Shown one piece after another: positions 26,629 through 35,762 of a stretch of 64,000 nucleotides of DNA. Location of the stretch: NCBI RefSeq assembly GCF_003951285.1, contig NZ_RXFQ01000027.1, forward strand, positions 1-64,000, written 5' to 3'. Position 1 is the stretch's first letter, and each line of letters begins with the position of its first letter. The notes below the pieces were generated by a model. That model was not told where the DNA came from. It made no database searches and worked only from the letters and a program-made list of their open reading frames with translations. The position numbers and the translations under genes were made by a program. The stretch is from Variovorax beijingensis (lineage in GTDB: Bacteria > Pseudomonadota > Gammaproteobacteria > Burkholderiales > Burkholderiaceae_C).

Positions 26629-27701
26629 TCGACGCAGTGCATTCGTTTGGCCAGGGACTGGTCCACGCGGGCTGGTGGACGGCCATCGCCTGGCCGGTGA
26701 TCTGGACGCTGATCAAGATCATCGTGGTCGTGCTTCCGCTGATGGGGGCCGTGGCCTATCTCACGCTGTGGGAGCGCAAGGCCATCGGCTTCACGCAGAT
26801 CCGCATCGGCCCGAACCGCATCGGCCCGCTGGGCCTGCTGCAACCCATCGCCGACGCGCTCAAGCTGATGACCAAGGAAATCATTCTTCCGACGGTCGCC
26901 AACAAGGGCCTGTTCCTGCTGGGCCCCATCATGACCATCATGCCGGCGCTCGTCGCATGGGCCGTGATTCCCTTCGGCCCCGACGTGGCGCTGGCCAACA
27001 TCAACGCCGGCCTGCTGTTCGTGATGGCCATCACCTCGCTCGAGGTCTACGGCGTGATCATCGCGGGCTGGGCTTCCAATTCGAAGTACGCCTTCCTGGG
27101 CGCGCTGCGCGCCTCGGCACAGATGGTGAGCTACGAGATCGCGATGGGCTTCTGCTTCGTCGTGGTGCTGATGGTCTCGGCCAGCCTGAACATGACCGAC
27201 ATCGTGACGGGGCAGGGCAAGGGCATCTTCGCCGACATGGGCGTCGGGTTCCTGTCGTGGAACTGGCTGTCGCTGCTGCCGATCTTCGTCGTCTACTTCA
27301 TCTCGGGCCTGGCCGAAACCAACCGCCACCCCTTCGACGTGGTCGAGGGCGAGTCCGAGATCGTTGCGGGCCACATGATCGAGTACTCGGGCATGAGCTT
27401 CGCGATGTTCTTCCTGGCCGAGTACGCCAACATGTGGCTGGTCTCGATCCTGTGCGCCGTGCTGTTCCTCGGCGGATGGCTGCCGCCGTTCGAGTTCCTG
27501 AGCTTCATCCCGGGCTGGATCTGGCTCGGTGCCAAGACCTTCTGCGTGGTCACCATGTTCCTGTGGGTCCGATCCACCTTCCCGCGCTTCCGCTATGACC
27601 AGATCATGCGGCTCGGCTGGAAGATCTTCATTCCGGTCACGCTCGTGTGGCTGGTCGTGGTCGGTGCCTGGATGCAGACCCCGTTCAACATCTGGAAATA
27701 A
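26625..27701 (+). CDS. nuoH: NADH-quinone oxidoreductase subunit H
   Basis: A 358-residue membrane subunit joining the arms and forming the entrance of the quinone channel. Eight hydrophobic helices are visible. Conserved segments: YLTLWERKAIGFTQIRIGPN, ADALKLMTKE, and the acidic loop ETNRHPFDVVEGESEIVAG. Length is typical for betaproteobacteria. Its ATG overlaps nuoG by 4 bases; nuoI starts 17 bases after its stop. Confidence 0.98.
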   Translation: MIDAVHSFGQGLVHAGWWTAIAWPVIWTLIKIIVVVLPLMGAVAYLTLWERKAIGFTQIRIGPNRIGPLGLLQPIADALKLMTKEIILPTVANKGLFLLGPIMTIMPALVAWAVIPFGPDVALANINAGLLFVMAITSLEVYGVIIAGWASNSKYAFLGALRASAQMVSYEIAMGFCFVVVLMVSASLNMTDIVTGQGKGIFADMGVGFLSWNWLSLLPIFVVYFISGLAETNRHPFDVVEGESEIVAGHMIEYSGMSFAMFFLAEYANMWLVSILCAVLFLGGWLPPFEFLSFIPGWIWLGAKTFCVVTMFLWVRSTFPRFRYDQIMRLGWKIFIPVTLVWLVVVGAWMQTPFNIWK

Positions 27702-27718
27702 CTGGAAGCGCCAACATC

Positions 27719-28264
27719 ATGACTGCTGCGCATACCGCCGGCGCGCTCGCGCGCCCTTCCAAGCTCGCATCCGCGCCGTTCTCGCTCAAGGACTTCCTGG
27801 GCAGCTTCATGCTGTTCGAGCTGTTCAAGGGCCTGGCCATCACCGGCAAGTACGCTTTCGCCCGCAAGATCACGGTGCAGTTTCCCGAAGAGAAGACGCC
27901 GCTGTCGCCGCGCTTTCGCGGCCTGCACGCGCTGCGCCGCTATGAGAACGGCGAAGAGCGATGCATTGCCTGCAAGCTCTGCGAAGCCGTGTGCCCGGCG
28001 CTGGCCATCACCATCGAGTCGGATGTGCGCGACGACGGCTCGCGCCGCACCACGCGCTACGACATCGACCTGACCAAGTGCATCTTCTGCGGCTTCTGCG
28101 AAGAGAGCTGCCCGGTCGATTCGATCGTGGAAACCCACATCTTCGAATACCACGGCGAAAAGCGCGGCGACCTGTACTTCACCAAGGACATGCTGCTGGC
28201 CGTGGGCGACCGCTACGAAAAAGAAATTGCAGCGAACAAGGCGGCCGACGCCAAGTACCGCTGA
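27719..28264 (+). CDS. nuoI: NADH-quinone oxidoreductase subunit I
   Basis: A 181-residue ferredoxin-like subunit with two 4Fe-4S clusters (N6a and N6b). The motifs CIACKLCEAVCPALAI and CIFCGFCEESCPVDSIVETH are intact. The N-terminus (TAAHTAGALARPSKLAS) is variable and longer than in some relatives. The ATG at 27719 is the first in frame after nuoH. Confidence 0.97.
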   Translation: MTAAHTAGALARPSKLASAPFSLKDFLGSFMLFELFKGLAITGKYAFARKITVQFPEEKTPLSPRFRGLHALRRYENGEERCIACKLCEAVCPALAITIESDVRDDGSRRTTRYDIDLTKCIFCGFCEESCPVDSIVETHIFEYHGEKRGDLYFTKDMLLAVGDRYEKEIAANKAADAKYR

Positions 28265-28302
28265 TTCCGCTCAGCCCGAACCCCGTACCAATTCGAATTC
28301 CA

Positions 28303-28965
28303 ATGGACGTCAAGACCGGTCTGTTCTATCTGTTTGCCGCGGTGCTGCTGTTCGCAGCCTTCCGCGTCATCACCGCCCGCAATCCCGTGTATGCCGCGCT
28401 GTACCTGGTGCTGGCCTTCTTCCAGGCTTCGGCGATCTGGCTCCTGTTGCGCGCCGAGTTCCTGGCGATCTCGCTGGTGCTCGTCTACGTGGGGGCCGTG
28501 ATGGTGCTGTTCCTGTTCGTCGTGATGATGCTGGACATCAACGTCGACGGCCTGCGGCAGGGCTTCTGGAAGCACTTCCCGCTGGCAGCCGGCGTGGGCG
28601 CGCTCATTGCGCTCGAAATGGCCGCCGTGCTGATGGGCGGCTTCCGCCTGGCGGAGCCGTCGCGCGCCGGAGCCGCCATGGCGGCCAACAGTTCGAACAC
28701 GCTCGAGCTCGGCAAGCTGCTGTACTCAGAGTACCTGTATCCGCTCGAGATCGCGGCGGTCATCCTGCTCGTGGCGATCGTGGCGGCCATTGCGCTGACG
28801 CTGCGCACCCGCAAGGACAGCAAGTACGTCAACCCGTCCGACCAGGTGCGCGTGAAGGCGCGGGACCGCGTGCGCATCGTGCAGATGCCGGTCACGCGCG
28901 CCGCCGAGCCCGTGGTGGAAGCACCCGCAGACGCAGCAGCAGCGGCAAAGGAAAACAAGGCATGA
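28303..28965 (+). CDS. nuoJ: NADH-quinone oxidoreductase subunit J
   Basis: A 220-residue membrane subunit with five helices. Conserved NPVYAALYLVLAFFQASAIW and LVYVGAVMVLFLFVVMMLDI (the pi-bulge helix) are present. The C-terminal 50 residues are charged then Ala rich. The 38-base gap after nuoI lacks a clear Shine-Dalgarno. nuoK overlaps by 4 bases (ATGA). Confidence 0.96.
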   Translation: MDVKTGLFYLFAAVLLFAAFRVITARNPVYAALYLVLAFFQASAIWLLLRAEFLAISLVLVYVGAVMVLFLFVVMMLDINVDGLRQGFWKHFPLAAGVGALIALEMAAVLMGGFRLAEPSRAGAAMAANSSNTLELGKLLYSEYLYPLEIAAVILLVAIVAAIALTLRTRKDSKYVNPSDQVRVKARDRVRIVQMPVTRAAEPVVEAPADAAAAAKENKA

Positions 28966-29270
28966 CGCTCACGCTCGGACACTTTCTATCGCTCGGCGCC
29001 ATGCTCTTTGCGCTGTCGGTGATCGGCATCTTCCTGAACCGCAAGAACCTCATCGTGCTGCTGATGGCCATCGAGCTGATGCTGCTCGCGGTGAACATGA
29101 ACTTCGTGGCGTTCTCGTACTACCTGGGCGACATGCACGGCCAGATCTTCGTGTTCTTCATCCTGACGGTGGCCGCGGCCGAGTCGGCCATCGGCCTTGC
29201 GCTGCTGGTCCTGCTGTTCCGCAACAAGTCGAACATCAACGTGGACGAACTCAACTCGCTCAAGGGTTGA
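28962..29270 (+). CDS. nuoK: NADH-quinone oxidoreductase subunit K
   Basis: A 102-residue MrpC-like membrane subunit with three helices. The two buried glutamates needed for proton transfer lie in LLMAIELMLLAVNMNF and VAAAESAIGLALLVLLFR. Normal length. Starts inside the nuoJ stop and is followed by nuoL after 7 bases. Confidence 0.97.
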   Translation: MTLTLGHFLSLGAMLFALSVIGIFLNRKNLIVLLMAIELMLLAVNMNFVAFSYYLGDMHGQIFVFFILTVAAAESAIGLALLVLLFRNKSNINVDELNSLKG

Positions 29271-29277
29271 AAGCAAC

Positions 29278-31308
29278 ATGAGCGCAACCCTTTCCGCATC
29301 CACCCTGCTGGCCGTTCCGCTGGCACCCCTGGTCGGCGCCGTCGTCGCCGGCCTGTTCGGCACCAAGTTTGGCGGCAATCACATCGGCCGCAAGGTCACG
29401 CATTCGCTGACCATTCTCGGCGTGCTCGTCGCCTTCATCATCTCGGCCATGACGCTCAAGAGCGTGGTGGCCGACGGCGCGCGCTTCAACGCCACCATCT
29501 ATGAATGGATGGTGGTGGGCGGCCTCAAGATGGAAATCGGCTTCCTGGTCGACGGCCTCACGGCCATGATGATGTGCGTGGTGACCTTCGTCTCGCTGAT
29601 GGTGCACGTCTACACCATCGGCTACATGGAAGAGGACGAGGGCTACAACCGCTTCTTCGCGTACATCTCGCTCTTCACCTTCTCGATGCTGATGCTCGTC
29701 ATGAGCAACAACATGCTCCAGCTGTTCTTCGGCTGGGAGGCGGTGGGCCTGGTGTCGTACCTGCTGATCGGCTTCTGGTTCAACAAGCCGACCGCGATCT
29801 TCGCGAACATGAAGGCCTTCCTGGTCAACCGCGTGGGCGACTTCGGCTTCATCCTCGGCATCGGCCTGATTGCCGCCTACGCCGGCACGCTGAACTACGG
29901 CGAAGCCTTTGCCAAGGCCAACACGCTGGCCGGCATCACCTTCCCCGGCACCGAGTGGATGCTGGTGACCGTGATCTGCATCTGCCTGTTCATCGGCGCG
30001 ATGGGCAAGAGCGCGCAGTTCCCGCTGCACGTGTGGCTGCCCGACTCGATGGAAGGCCCGACGCCCATCTCCGCGCTGATCCACGCCGCGACCATGGTCA
30101 CGGCCGGCATCTTCATGGTGGCGCGCATGTCGCCGCTGTTCGAGCTGAGCGACACGGCCCTGAGCTTCATCCTGGTGATCGGTGCCATCACGGCGCTGTT
30201 CATGGGTTTCCTCGGCATCATCCAGAACGACATCAAACGCGTGGTGGCGTACTCGACGCTCTCGCAGCTGGGCTACATGACGGTGGCGCTCGGCGCCTCG
30301 GCCTACTCGGTCGCGGTGTTCCACCTGATGACGCATGCCTTCTTCAAGGCGCTGCTGTTCCTCGGCGCAGGCTCGGTGATCATCGGCATGCACCACAACC
30401 AGGACATCCGCTGGATGGGTGGCGTGCGCAAGTACATGCCGATCACCTGGATCACTTCGCTGCTGGGTTCGCTCGCGCTGATCGGTACGCCGTTCTTCGC
30501 CGGCTTCTACTCGAAGGACAGCATCATCGAAGCGGTGCACGAAAGCCACCTGTGGGGCGCGCAGTTCGCGTACTACGCGGTGCTGGCCGGCGTGTTCGTG
30601 ACAGCGTTCTATTCTTTCCGCATGTACTTCCTGGTGTTCCACGGCAAGGAGCGCTACGACCAGAACCCCGACGCGCACCACCACGACGAACATGCGGAGC
30701 ACGACGACGATCACGGCCACGGCCACAAGCCGCACGAATCGCCCTGGGTGGTGTGGCTGCCGCTGGTGCTGCTGGCGATCCCGTCCGTGGTGATCGGCTT
30801 CATGACGATCGAGCCGATGCTCTTCGGCGAGTTCTTCAAGGGCGCCATCGTGGTCGACGCAAACAAGCACCATGCCATGAAGGAGCTCGGAGAAGCCTTC
30901 CACGGCCCGCTGGCCATGGCAATCCATGGCCTGCAGACGGCGCCGTTCTGGCTGGCCCTGGCAGGCGTGGTGCTCTCGTTCTACATGTACATGGTCAACC
31001 CGGCGCTGCCGGCCGCGATCAAGCGCGCCTTCGGGCCGGTCTATCGCCTGCTCGACAACAAGTACTACCTCGACTGGATCAACGAGAACATCCTCGCCCG
31101 CGGTGCGCGTGCCTTCGGCACCGGGCTGTGGAAGGGCGGCGACCAGGCGCTGATCGACGGTGCGGTGGTCAACGGCTCGTGGAAGATCGTGGGCCGCATC
31201 TCTGGCGCGGTGCGCTGGCTGCAGTCGGGCTACATCTATCACTACGCCTTCGCGATGCTGCTCGGCATCTTCATCCTGATGACGTACTTCGTCTGGTTCA
31301 AACGCTGA
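29278..31308 (+). CDS. nuoL: NADH-quinone oxidoreductase subunit L
   Basis: A 676-residue antiporter-like proton-pumping subunit at the distal end of the membrane arm. Conserved FGWEAVGLVSYLLIGFWF (key Glu), GAMGKSAQFPLHVWLPDSME (key Lys), and LIHAATMVTAGIFMVAR are seen; a long amphipathic helix lies in the C-terminal third. A His/Asp-rich loop encoded at 30658-30735 (15 His in about 30 residues) is unusual. The ATG at 29278 follows GAAAGCAAC. Complete. Confidence 0.97.
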   Translation: MSATLSASTLLAVPLAPLVGAVVAGLFGTKFGGNHIGRKVTHSLTILGVLVAFIISAMTLKSVVADGARFNATIYEWMVVGGLKMEIGFLVDGLTAMMMCVVTFVSLMVHVYTIGYMEEDEGYNRFFAYISLFTFSMLMLVMSNNMLQLFFGWEAVGLVSYLLIGFWFNKPTAIFANMKAFLVNRVGDFGFILGIGLIAAYAGTLNYGEAFAKANTLAGITFPGTEWMLVTVICICLFIGAMGKSAQFPLHVWLPDSMEGPTPISALIHAATMVTAGIFMVARMSPLFELSDTALSFILVIGAITALFMGFLGIIQNDIKRVVAYSTLSQLGYMTVALGASAYSVAVFHLMTHAFFKALLFLGAGSVIIGMHHNQDIRWMGGVRKYMPITWITSLLGSLALIGTPFFAGFYSKDSIIEAVHESHLWGAQFAYYAVLAGVFVTAFYSFRMYFLVFHGKERYDQNPDAHHHDEHAEHDDDHGHGHKPHESPWVVWLPLVLLAIPSVVIGFMTIEPMLFGEFFKGAIVVDANKHHAMKELGEAFHGPLAMAIHGLQTAPFWLALAGVVLSFYMYMVNPALPAAIKRAFGPVYRLLDNKYYLDWINENILARGARAFGTGLWKGGDQALIDGAVVNGSWKIVGRISGAVRWLQSGYIYHYAFAMLLGIFILMTYFVWFKR

Positions 31309-31333
31309 GCTTTAGCGCTGGAGAAAAACAAAA

Positions 31334-32815
31334 ATGGGTTTGTTGAGCCTTGCCATCTGGGTGCCGATCGCATTCGGTGTCGCGTTGCTGGCGTTCGGCC
31401 GTGACGAGCATGCCAGGGGCGTGCGCTGGGTCGCGCTGGTCGGCGCGATCGTGAGCTTCCTGGTGACCGTGCCGCTTTACACGGGTTTCGAGAACGGCAC
31501 CGCCGCGATGCAGTTCGTCGAGAAGGGCAGCTGGATCGCGCGCTTCAATGTCAACTATCACCTGGGCGTCGACGGCCTGTCGCTCTGGCTGGTGCTGCTG
31601 ACTTCGTTCATCACCGTGGTGGTCGTGATCTCGGCCTGGGAAGTGATCACCGAGCGCGTGAACCAGTACATGGGCGCGTTCCTGATTCTCTCGGGCTTCA
31701 TGATCGGCGTGTTCGCCGCGCTCGACGGCATCCTGTTCTATGTGTTCTTCGAAGCCACGCTGATCCCGATGTATCTCATCATCGGCATCTGGGGCGGCCC
31801 GAACAAGATCTACGCAGCCTTCAAGTTCTTCATCTACACCCTGCTCGGCTCGCTCTTGATGCTGGTGGCGCTGATCTACCTGTACAACAAGTCGGGCGGC
31901 AGCTTCGACATCCTGAGCTGGCACAAGCTGCCGCTGGGCTCGACGGCGCAGACCTTCCTGTTCTTCGCATTCTTTGCCGCCTTTGCCGTCAAGGTGCCGA
32001 TGTGGCCGGTCCACACCTGGCTGCCGGACGTGCACGTCGAGGCACCGACCGGCGGTTCGGCCGTGCTGGCCGCGATCATGCTGAAGCTCGGCGCCTACGG
32101 CTTCCTGCGCTTCTCGATGCCGATCGCGCCCGACGCCTCGCACGAATGGGCCTGGCTCATGATCGCGCTGTCGCTGATCGCGGTGATCTACGTCGGCCTG
32201 GTGGCGCTGGTGCAGGAAGACATGAAGAAGCTCGTGGCTTACTCGTCGGTTGCCCACATGGGCTTCGTGACGCTCGGCTTCTTCATCTTCAACGATCTGG
32301 GCGTGTCCGGCGGCATCGTGCAGATGATTGCCCACGGCTTCGTGTCGGGCGCCATGTTCCTTGGCATCGGCGTGCTCTACGACCGCGTGCATTCGCGCCA
32401 GATCGCCGACTACGGCGGCGTGGTCAACACCATGCCCAAGTTCGCCGCGTTCGCGCTGCTGTTCGCCATGGCCAATTGCGGCCTGCCGGGCACCGCCGGT
32501 TTCGTGGGCGAGTGGATGGTCATCCTGGGCGCCGTGAAGGCCAACTTCTGGCTCGGCGCGGGTGCAGCCACGGCGCTGATCTTCGGCGCGGCCTACACCC
32601 TGTGGATGTACAAGCGCGTGTACCTCGGCCCGGTCGGCAACGACCACGTCAAGGAACTCACCGACATCAATGCCCGCGAATTCCTGATGCTGTCGCTGCT
32701 GGCCATCGCCGTGCTGTGGATGGGCATCCATCCGAAGCCGTTCACCGATGTGATGGACGCTTCCGTGACCGAGCTTCTTCGCCACGTGGCGATCTCGAAG
32801 CTGCCCTTGCCCTGA
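31334..32815 (+). CDS. nuoM: NADH-quinone oxidoreductase subunit M
   Basis: A 493-residue antiporter-like subunit with about 14 helices. Key residues appear in FFEATLIPMYLIIGIWGGPN (Glu), FAVKVPMWPVHTWLPDVHVE (Lys) and VQEDMKKLVAYSSVAHMGF. Length typical. The 25-base gap from nuoL contains GGAG. nuoN begins 24 bases after its stop. Confidence 0.97.
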   Translation: MGLLSLAIWVPIAFGVALLAFGRDEHARGVRWVALVGAIVSFLVTVPLYTGFENGTAAMQFVEKGSWIARFNVNYHLGVDGLSLWLVLLTSFITVVVVISAWEVITERVNQYMGAFLILSGFMIGVFAALDGILFYVFFEATLIPMYLIIGIWGGPNKIYAAFKFFIYTLLGSLLMLVALIYLYNKSGGSFDILSWHKLPLGSTAQTFLFFAFFAAFAVKVPMWPVHTWLPDVHVEAPTGGSAVLAAIMLKLGAYGFLRFSMPIAPDASHEWAWLMIALSLIAVIYVGLVALVQEDMKKLVAYSSVAHMGFVTLGFFIFNDLGVSGGIVQMIAHGFVSGAMFLGIGVLYDRVHSRQIADYGGVVNTMPKFAAFALLFAMANCGLPGTAGFVGEWMVILGAVKANFWLGAGAATALIFGAAYTLWMYKRVYLGPVGNDHVKELTDINAREFLMLSLLAIAVLWMGIHPKPFTDVMDASVTELLRHVAISKLPLP

Positions 32816-32839
32816 TGCCACGCTGAAGAAGAGAACGAG

Positions 32840-34327
32840 ATGATTGACAAACTCAGCTGGGTCGCGATCTACCCCGAAATCGTGCTGCTGGTCATGGCCT
32901 GCATCATTGCGCTGGTCGACCTGTCGAGCACCAGTGCGCAGCGCACGCGCACCTACATCCTGACGCTGCTCACGCTGGCCGTGGTGGCGGTGCTGACCGG
33001 CCTTGCCGCCAACGAGGGCAAGACGGTCTACGGCTTCGGCGGCATGGTCGTGAGCGATCCCATGGGCAACTGGCTCAAGTGCTTTGCCACGGTGGCCCTG
33101 ATGGTCACGCTGGTCTACGGACGGCCCTATGCGGCGGACCGCGACATGCTGCGCGGCGGAGAGATGTTCACCATCGGCATGTTCGCGCTGCTGGGCATGT
33201 TCGTGATGATCTCGGGCAGCAACTTCCTCCTGATCTACCTGGGCCTCGAATTGCTCACGCTGTCGAGCTACGCCCTGGTGGCGCTGCGCCGCGACAATGC
33301 GGTGGCCAGCGAGGCGGCCATGAAGTACTTCGTGCTCGGCGCCATGGCCAGCGGCTTCCTGCTCTATGGCCTGTCGATGCTGTACGGCGCGACCGGTTCG
33401 CTCGACGTCAACGAAGTGTTCAAGATCATTGCCAGCGGCAAGGTGAACCACCAGGTGCTGGTGTTCGGCCTCGTGTTCGTCGTGGCGGGCCTGGCCTTCA
33501 AGGTGGGGGCGGCGCCTTTCCACATGTGGGTGCCCGACGTGTATCAGGGCGCTCCGACGGCAGTCACGCTGCTGATCGGCGCGGCGCCCGAGCTGGCCGC
33601 CTTTGCCATCATCATCCGCCTGCTGGTGGAAGGGCTGCTGCCGCTGGCCATCGACTGGCAGCAGATGCTGGCGCTGCTGGCCATCGCATCGCTGCTGGTG
33701 GGCAACCTGGCCGCCATCGCGCAGACCAACCTCAAGCGCATGCTGGCCTACTCGACCATTGCGCAGATGGGCTTCATGCTGCTCGGCCTGGTGGCGGGCG
33801 TGGTCAACGGCAACACCTACAACGCACAGTTCGCCTACAGCGCTTCGATGTTCTACATCGTGACCTACGTGCTGACCACGCTGGCGAGCTTCGGCATCAT
33901 CCTGCTGCTGGCGCGCGAGGGTTTCGAAAGCGAAGAGATCACCGACCTGGCCGGCCTGAACCAGCGCAGCCCGCTGTACGCCGGCGTGATGGCCATCGCG
34001 ATGTTCTCGCTCGCGGGCCTGCCGCCGCTGGTCGGGTTCTATGCCAAGCTGGCGGTGCTGCAGGCGTTGATCGCCTCGGGCCAGGCGCTCTACATCGGCC
34101 TGGCGGTGTTCGCGGTGGTCATGTCGCTGATCGGCGCCTTCTACTACCTGCGCGTGGTCAAGGTCATGTACTTCGACGCTCCGGTCACGGCCAGCACCGT
34201 GTCGGCGCCGCGCGACGTGCGCACCGTGCTGTCCATCAACGGCCTGCTGATCCTCGTGCTGGGCATCGTTCCCGGCGGCCTCATGACGCTGTGCGCCAAG
34301 GCCATCGTGGCCACGCTGGCGAACTGA
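32840..34327 (+). CDS. nuoN: NADH-quinone oxidoreductase subunit N
   Basis: A 495-residue antiporter-like subunit with about 14 helices, last of the 14 nuo genes. Key segments: LIYLGLELLTLSSYALVALR (Glu), FKVGAAPFHMWVPDVYQGAP (Lys) and ETNLKR-like AQTNLKRMLAYSTIAQMGF. GAGAACGAG precedes the ATG. The DUF2818 gene follows after 16 bases. Confidence 0.97.
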   Translation: MIDKLSWVAIYPEIVLLVMACIIALVDLSSTSAQRTRTYILTLLTLAVVAVLTGLAANEGKTVYGFGGMVVSDPMGNWLKCFATVALMVTLVYGRPYAADRDMLRGGEMFTIGMFALLGMFVMISGSNFLLIYLGLELLTLSSYALVALRRDNAVASEAAMKYFVLGAMASGFLLYGLSMLYGATGSLDVNEVFKIIASGKVNHQVLVFGLVFVVAGLAFKVGAAPFHMWVPDVYQGAPTAVTLLIGAAPELAAFAIIIRLLVEGLLPLAIDWQQMLALLAIASLLVGNLAAIAQTNLKRMLAYSTIAQMGFMLLGLVAGVVNGNTYNAQFAYSASMFYIVTYVLTTLASFGIILLLAREGFESEEITDLAGLNQRSPLYAGVMAIAMFSLAGLPPLVGFYAKLAVLQALIASGQALYIGLAVFAVVMSLIGAFYYLRVVKVMYFDAPVTASTVSAPRDVRTVLSINGLLILVLGIVPGGLMTLCAKAIVATLAN

Positions 34328-34343
34328 CCCCGGCCTGCCCACG

Positions 34344-34652
34344 GTGTCGCAAACCGCATCGGTCTGGGTCGTTCTGCTGGTGGCGCTGGCGGCGGCCAAC
34401 CTGCCGTTCTTCAACGACCGGCTATTCGGCGTCGTGCCCCTGGCCACGCGGCCCAAGCCGCTGGCGGTGCGGCTCGCCGAACTGGTGGTGCTGTATTTCG
34501 CCGCGGGCGGCGTGGGCTTGCTGTTCGAAAGCCGGGCAGGGCAGATTGCCCCGCAGGGCTGGGAGTTCTATGCGGTGACCGGCGCGCTTTTCATCGTGCT
34601 GGCCTTTCCAGGGTTCACCTGGCGCTACCTCATGAAGCACAGGCACGGATGA
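34344..34652 (+). CDS. DUF2818 family membrane protein
   Basis: A 102-residue inner-membrane protein with three hydrophobic segments (about 6-23, 43-62 and 77-95). It starts with GTG (SQTASVWVVLLVALAAANLP). The family is found directly after nuoN in many betaproteobacteria, suggesting a complex I-linked or assembly role, but no function is established. Its stop overlaps the NUDIX gene start by 4 bases (ATGA). Confidence 0.85.
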   Translation: MSQTASVWVVLLVALAAANLPFFNDRLFGVVPLATRPKPLAVRLAELVVLYFAAGGVGLLFESRAGQIAPQGWEFYAVTGALFIVLAFPGFTWRYLMKHRHG

Positions 34653-35263
34653 CCGACATGACCTCTCCCATCGCCGATTCGCACCTGAAGGAAGAACGCA
34701 CGGCCAGCCAGGTCCTGGTCAAGGGCAATTTCCTCCAGGTCTGCCGCGACACCGTGCGCCTGCCCGATGGCCACAGCGCCACGCGCGAGTACGTGATCCA
34801 CCCGGGCGCGGTGGTGGTGATTCCGCTGCTCGACGACGGCCGCGTGGTGCTGGAGCGCCAGTACCGCTATCCGGTCGGGCATGTGATGGTCGAGTTTCCG
34901 GCCGGCAAGCTCGATGCGGGGGAAGACCCGCTGGTGTGTGGCCAGCGCGAGCTGCTCGAGGAAACGGGCTACACCGCGAGCGAATGGGCCTACGCCGGCG
35001 CCATGCACCTGGCCGTGGCGTATTCCACCGAGATCATCCACATCTACTTTGCGCGCGGCCTGTCGCTCGGCAAGCGGCAGCTCGACCACGGCGAGTTTCT
35101 CGACGTGTTCACGGCCACGCCGGCCGAAGTTGCGCTCTGGTGCCATGACGGCACGCTCACCGATGCCAAGTCGCTGACCTGCACGCTGTGGCTGCAGAAC
35201 GTTCTTTCGGGCGCATGGTCACTCGATTGGCAAGCCACCGCTTCGCAGGGCGGCGCGGGATAA
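34649..35263 (+). CDS. NUDIX hydrolase, ADP-ribose pyrophosphatase-like
   Basis: A 204-residue pyrophosphohydrolase. The NUDIX box is complete: G-KLDAG-E-DPLVCGQ-REL-L-EE-T-GY (about residues 90-112), with metal-binding glutamates. The upstream sheet VLVKGNFLQVCRDTVRLPDG and the EFPAGK segment fit the ADP-ribose/NADH pyrophosphatase branch (NudF-like). The ATG at 34649 overlaps the DUF2818 stop; a second ATG three codons later is also possible. ADP-ribose and NAD turnover next to NADH dehydrogenase is suggestive but inferred. Confidence 0.88.
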   Translation: MTDMTSPIADSHLKEERTASQVLVKGNFLQVCRDTVRLPDGHSATREYVIHPGAVVVIPLLDDGRVVLERQYRYPVGHVMVEFPAGKLDAGEDPLVCGQRELLEETGYTASEWAYAGAMHLAVAYSTEIIHIYFARGLSLGKRQLDHGEFLDVFTATPAEVALWCHDGTLTDAKSLTCTLWLQNVLSGAWSLDWQATASQGGAG

Positions 35264-35270
35264 TCCGCGC

Positions 35271-35738
35271 ATGAAGGTTCTCGATCTGCGCTGCTCGCAT
35301 GGCCACGGCTTCGAAGGCTGGTTTGCGTCCAATGAAGCTTTCGAAACCCAGCTTGCCGCCGGACTGGTGGAATGCCCGGTGTGCGCCGACACGCGCATCG
35401 TCAAGCTGCTGAGCGCGCCGCGCCTGAACCTGGGCAACGCGAAGGCGCCGGCAGAGGCCGCTGCTGCTTCGGCATCTCCGGCGCTCGCCAAGGCCCAGGT
35501 ACCGGCCGAACAGTCTCCGCAGGCCCGCTGGATGCGCGCCGTGCGCGAGGTTCTCGCAAAGACCGAGGACGTGGGCGACCGTTTTGCCGACGAGGCGCGC
35601 AGGATGCACTACGGCGAAGCCGAAGAGCGCGGGATCCGCGGCCAGGCGACCCGCGAGCAGACCGAGGCGCTGCTCGAAGAGGGCATCCCGGTGATGGCCC
35701 TGCCCATTCCCGCGGCGCTCAAGGAAACGCTGCAGTAG
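35271..35738 (+). CDS. DUF1178 family protein with zinc-ribbon-like N-terminus
   Basis: A 155-residue soluble protein. The family's N-terminal pattern is clear: LRCSHGHGFEGWFASNEAFE, then VECPVCADTRIVKLLSAPRL, resembling a Cys4 or Cys3His zinc ribbon. A variable Ala-rich linker follows, then a conserved helical C-terminus (EVLAKTEDVGDRFADEARRM, EERGIRGQATREQ). It starts seven bases after the NUDIX stop and ends the nuo-linked gene string. Function unknown. Confidence 0.85.
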   Translation: MKVLDLRCSHGHGFEGWFASNEAFETQLAAGLVECPVCADTRIVKLLSAPRLNLGNAKAPAEAAAASASPALAKAQVPAEQSPQARWMRAVREVLAKTEDVGDRFADEARRMHYGEAEERGIRGQATREQTEALLEEGIPVMALPIPAALKETLQ

Positions 35739-35762
35739 CGGCAGCCTGCCGCCGCCGGTTCA

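Noticed and set aside
31298..34456. A 1052-codon open frame on the minus strand across nuoM and nuoN
   Set aside because: It is antisense to two clear complex I genes, is rich in His, Arg and Gln with no domain pattern, and follows from high GC at third codon positions.
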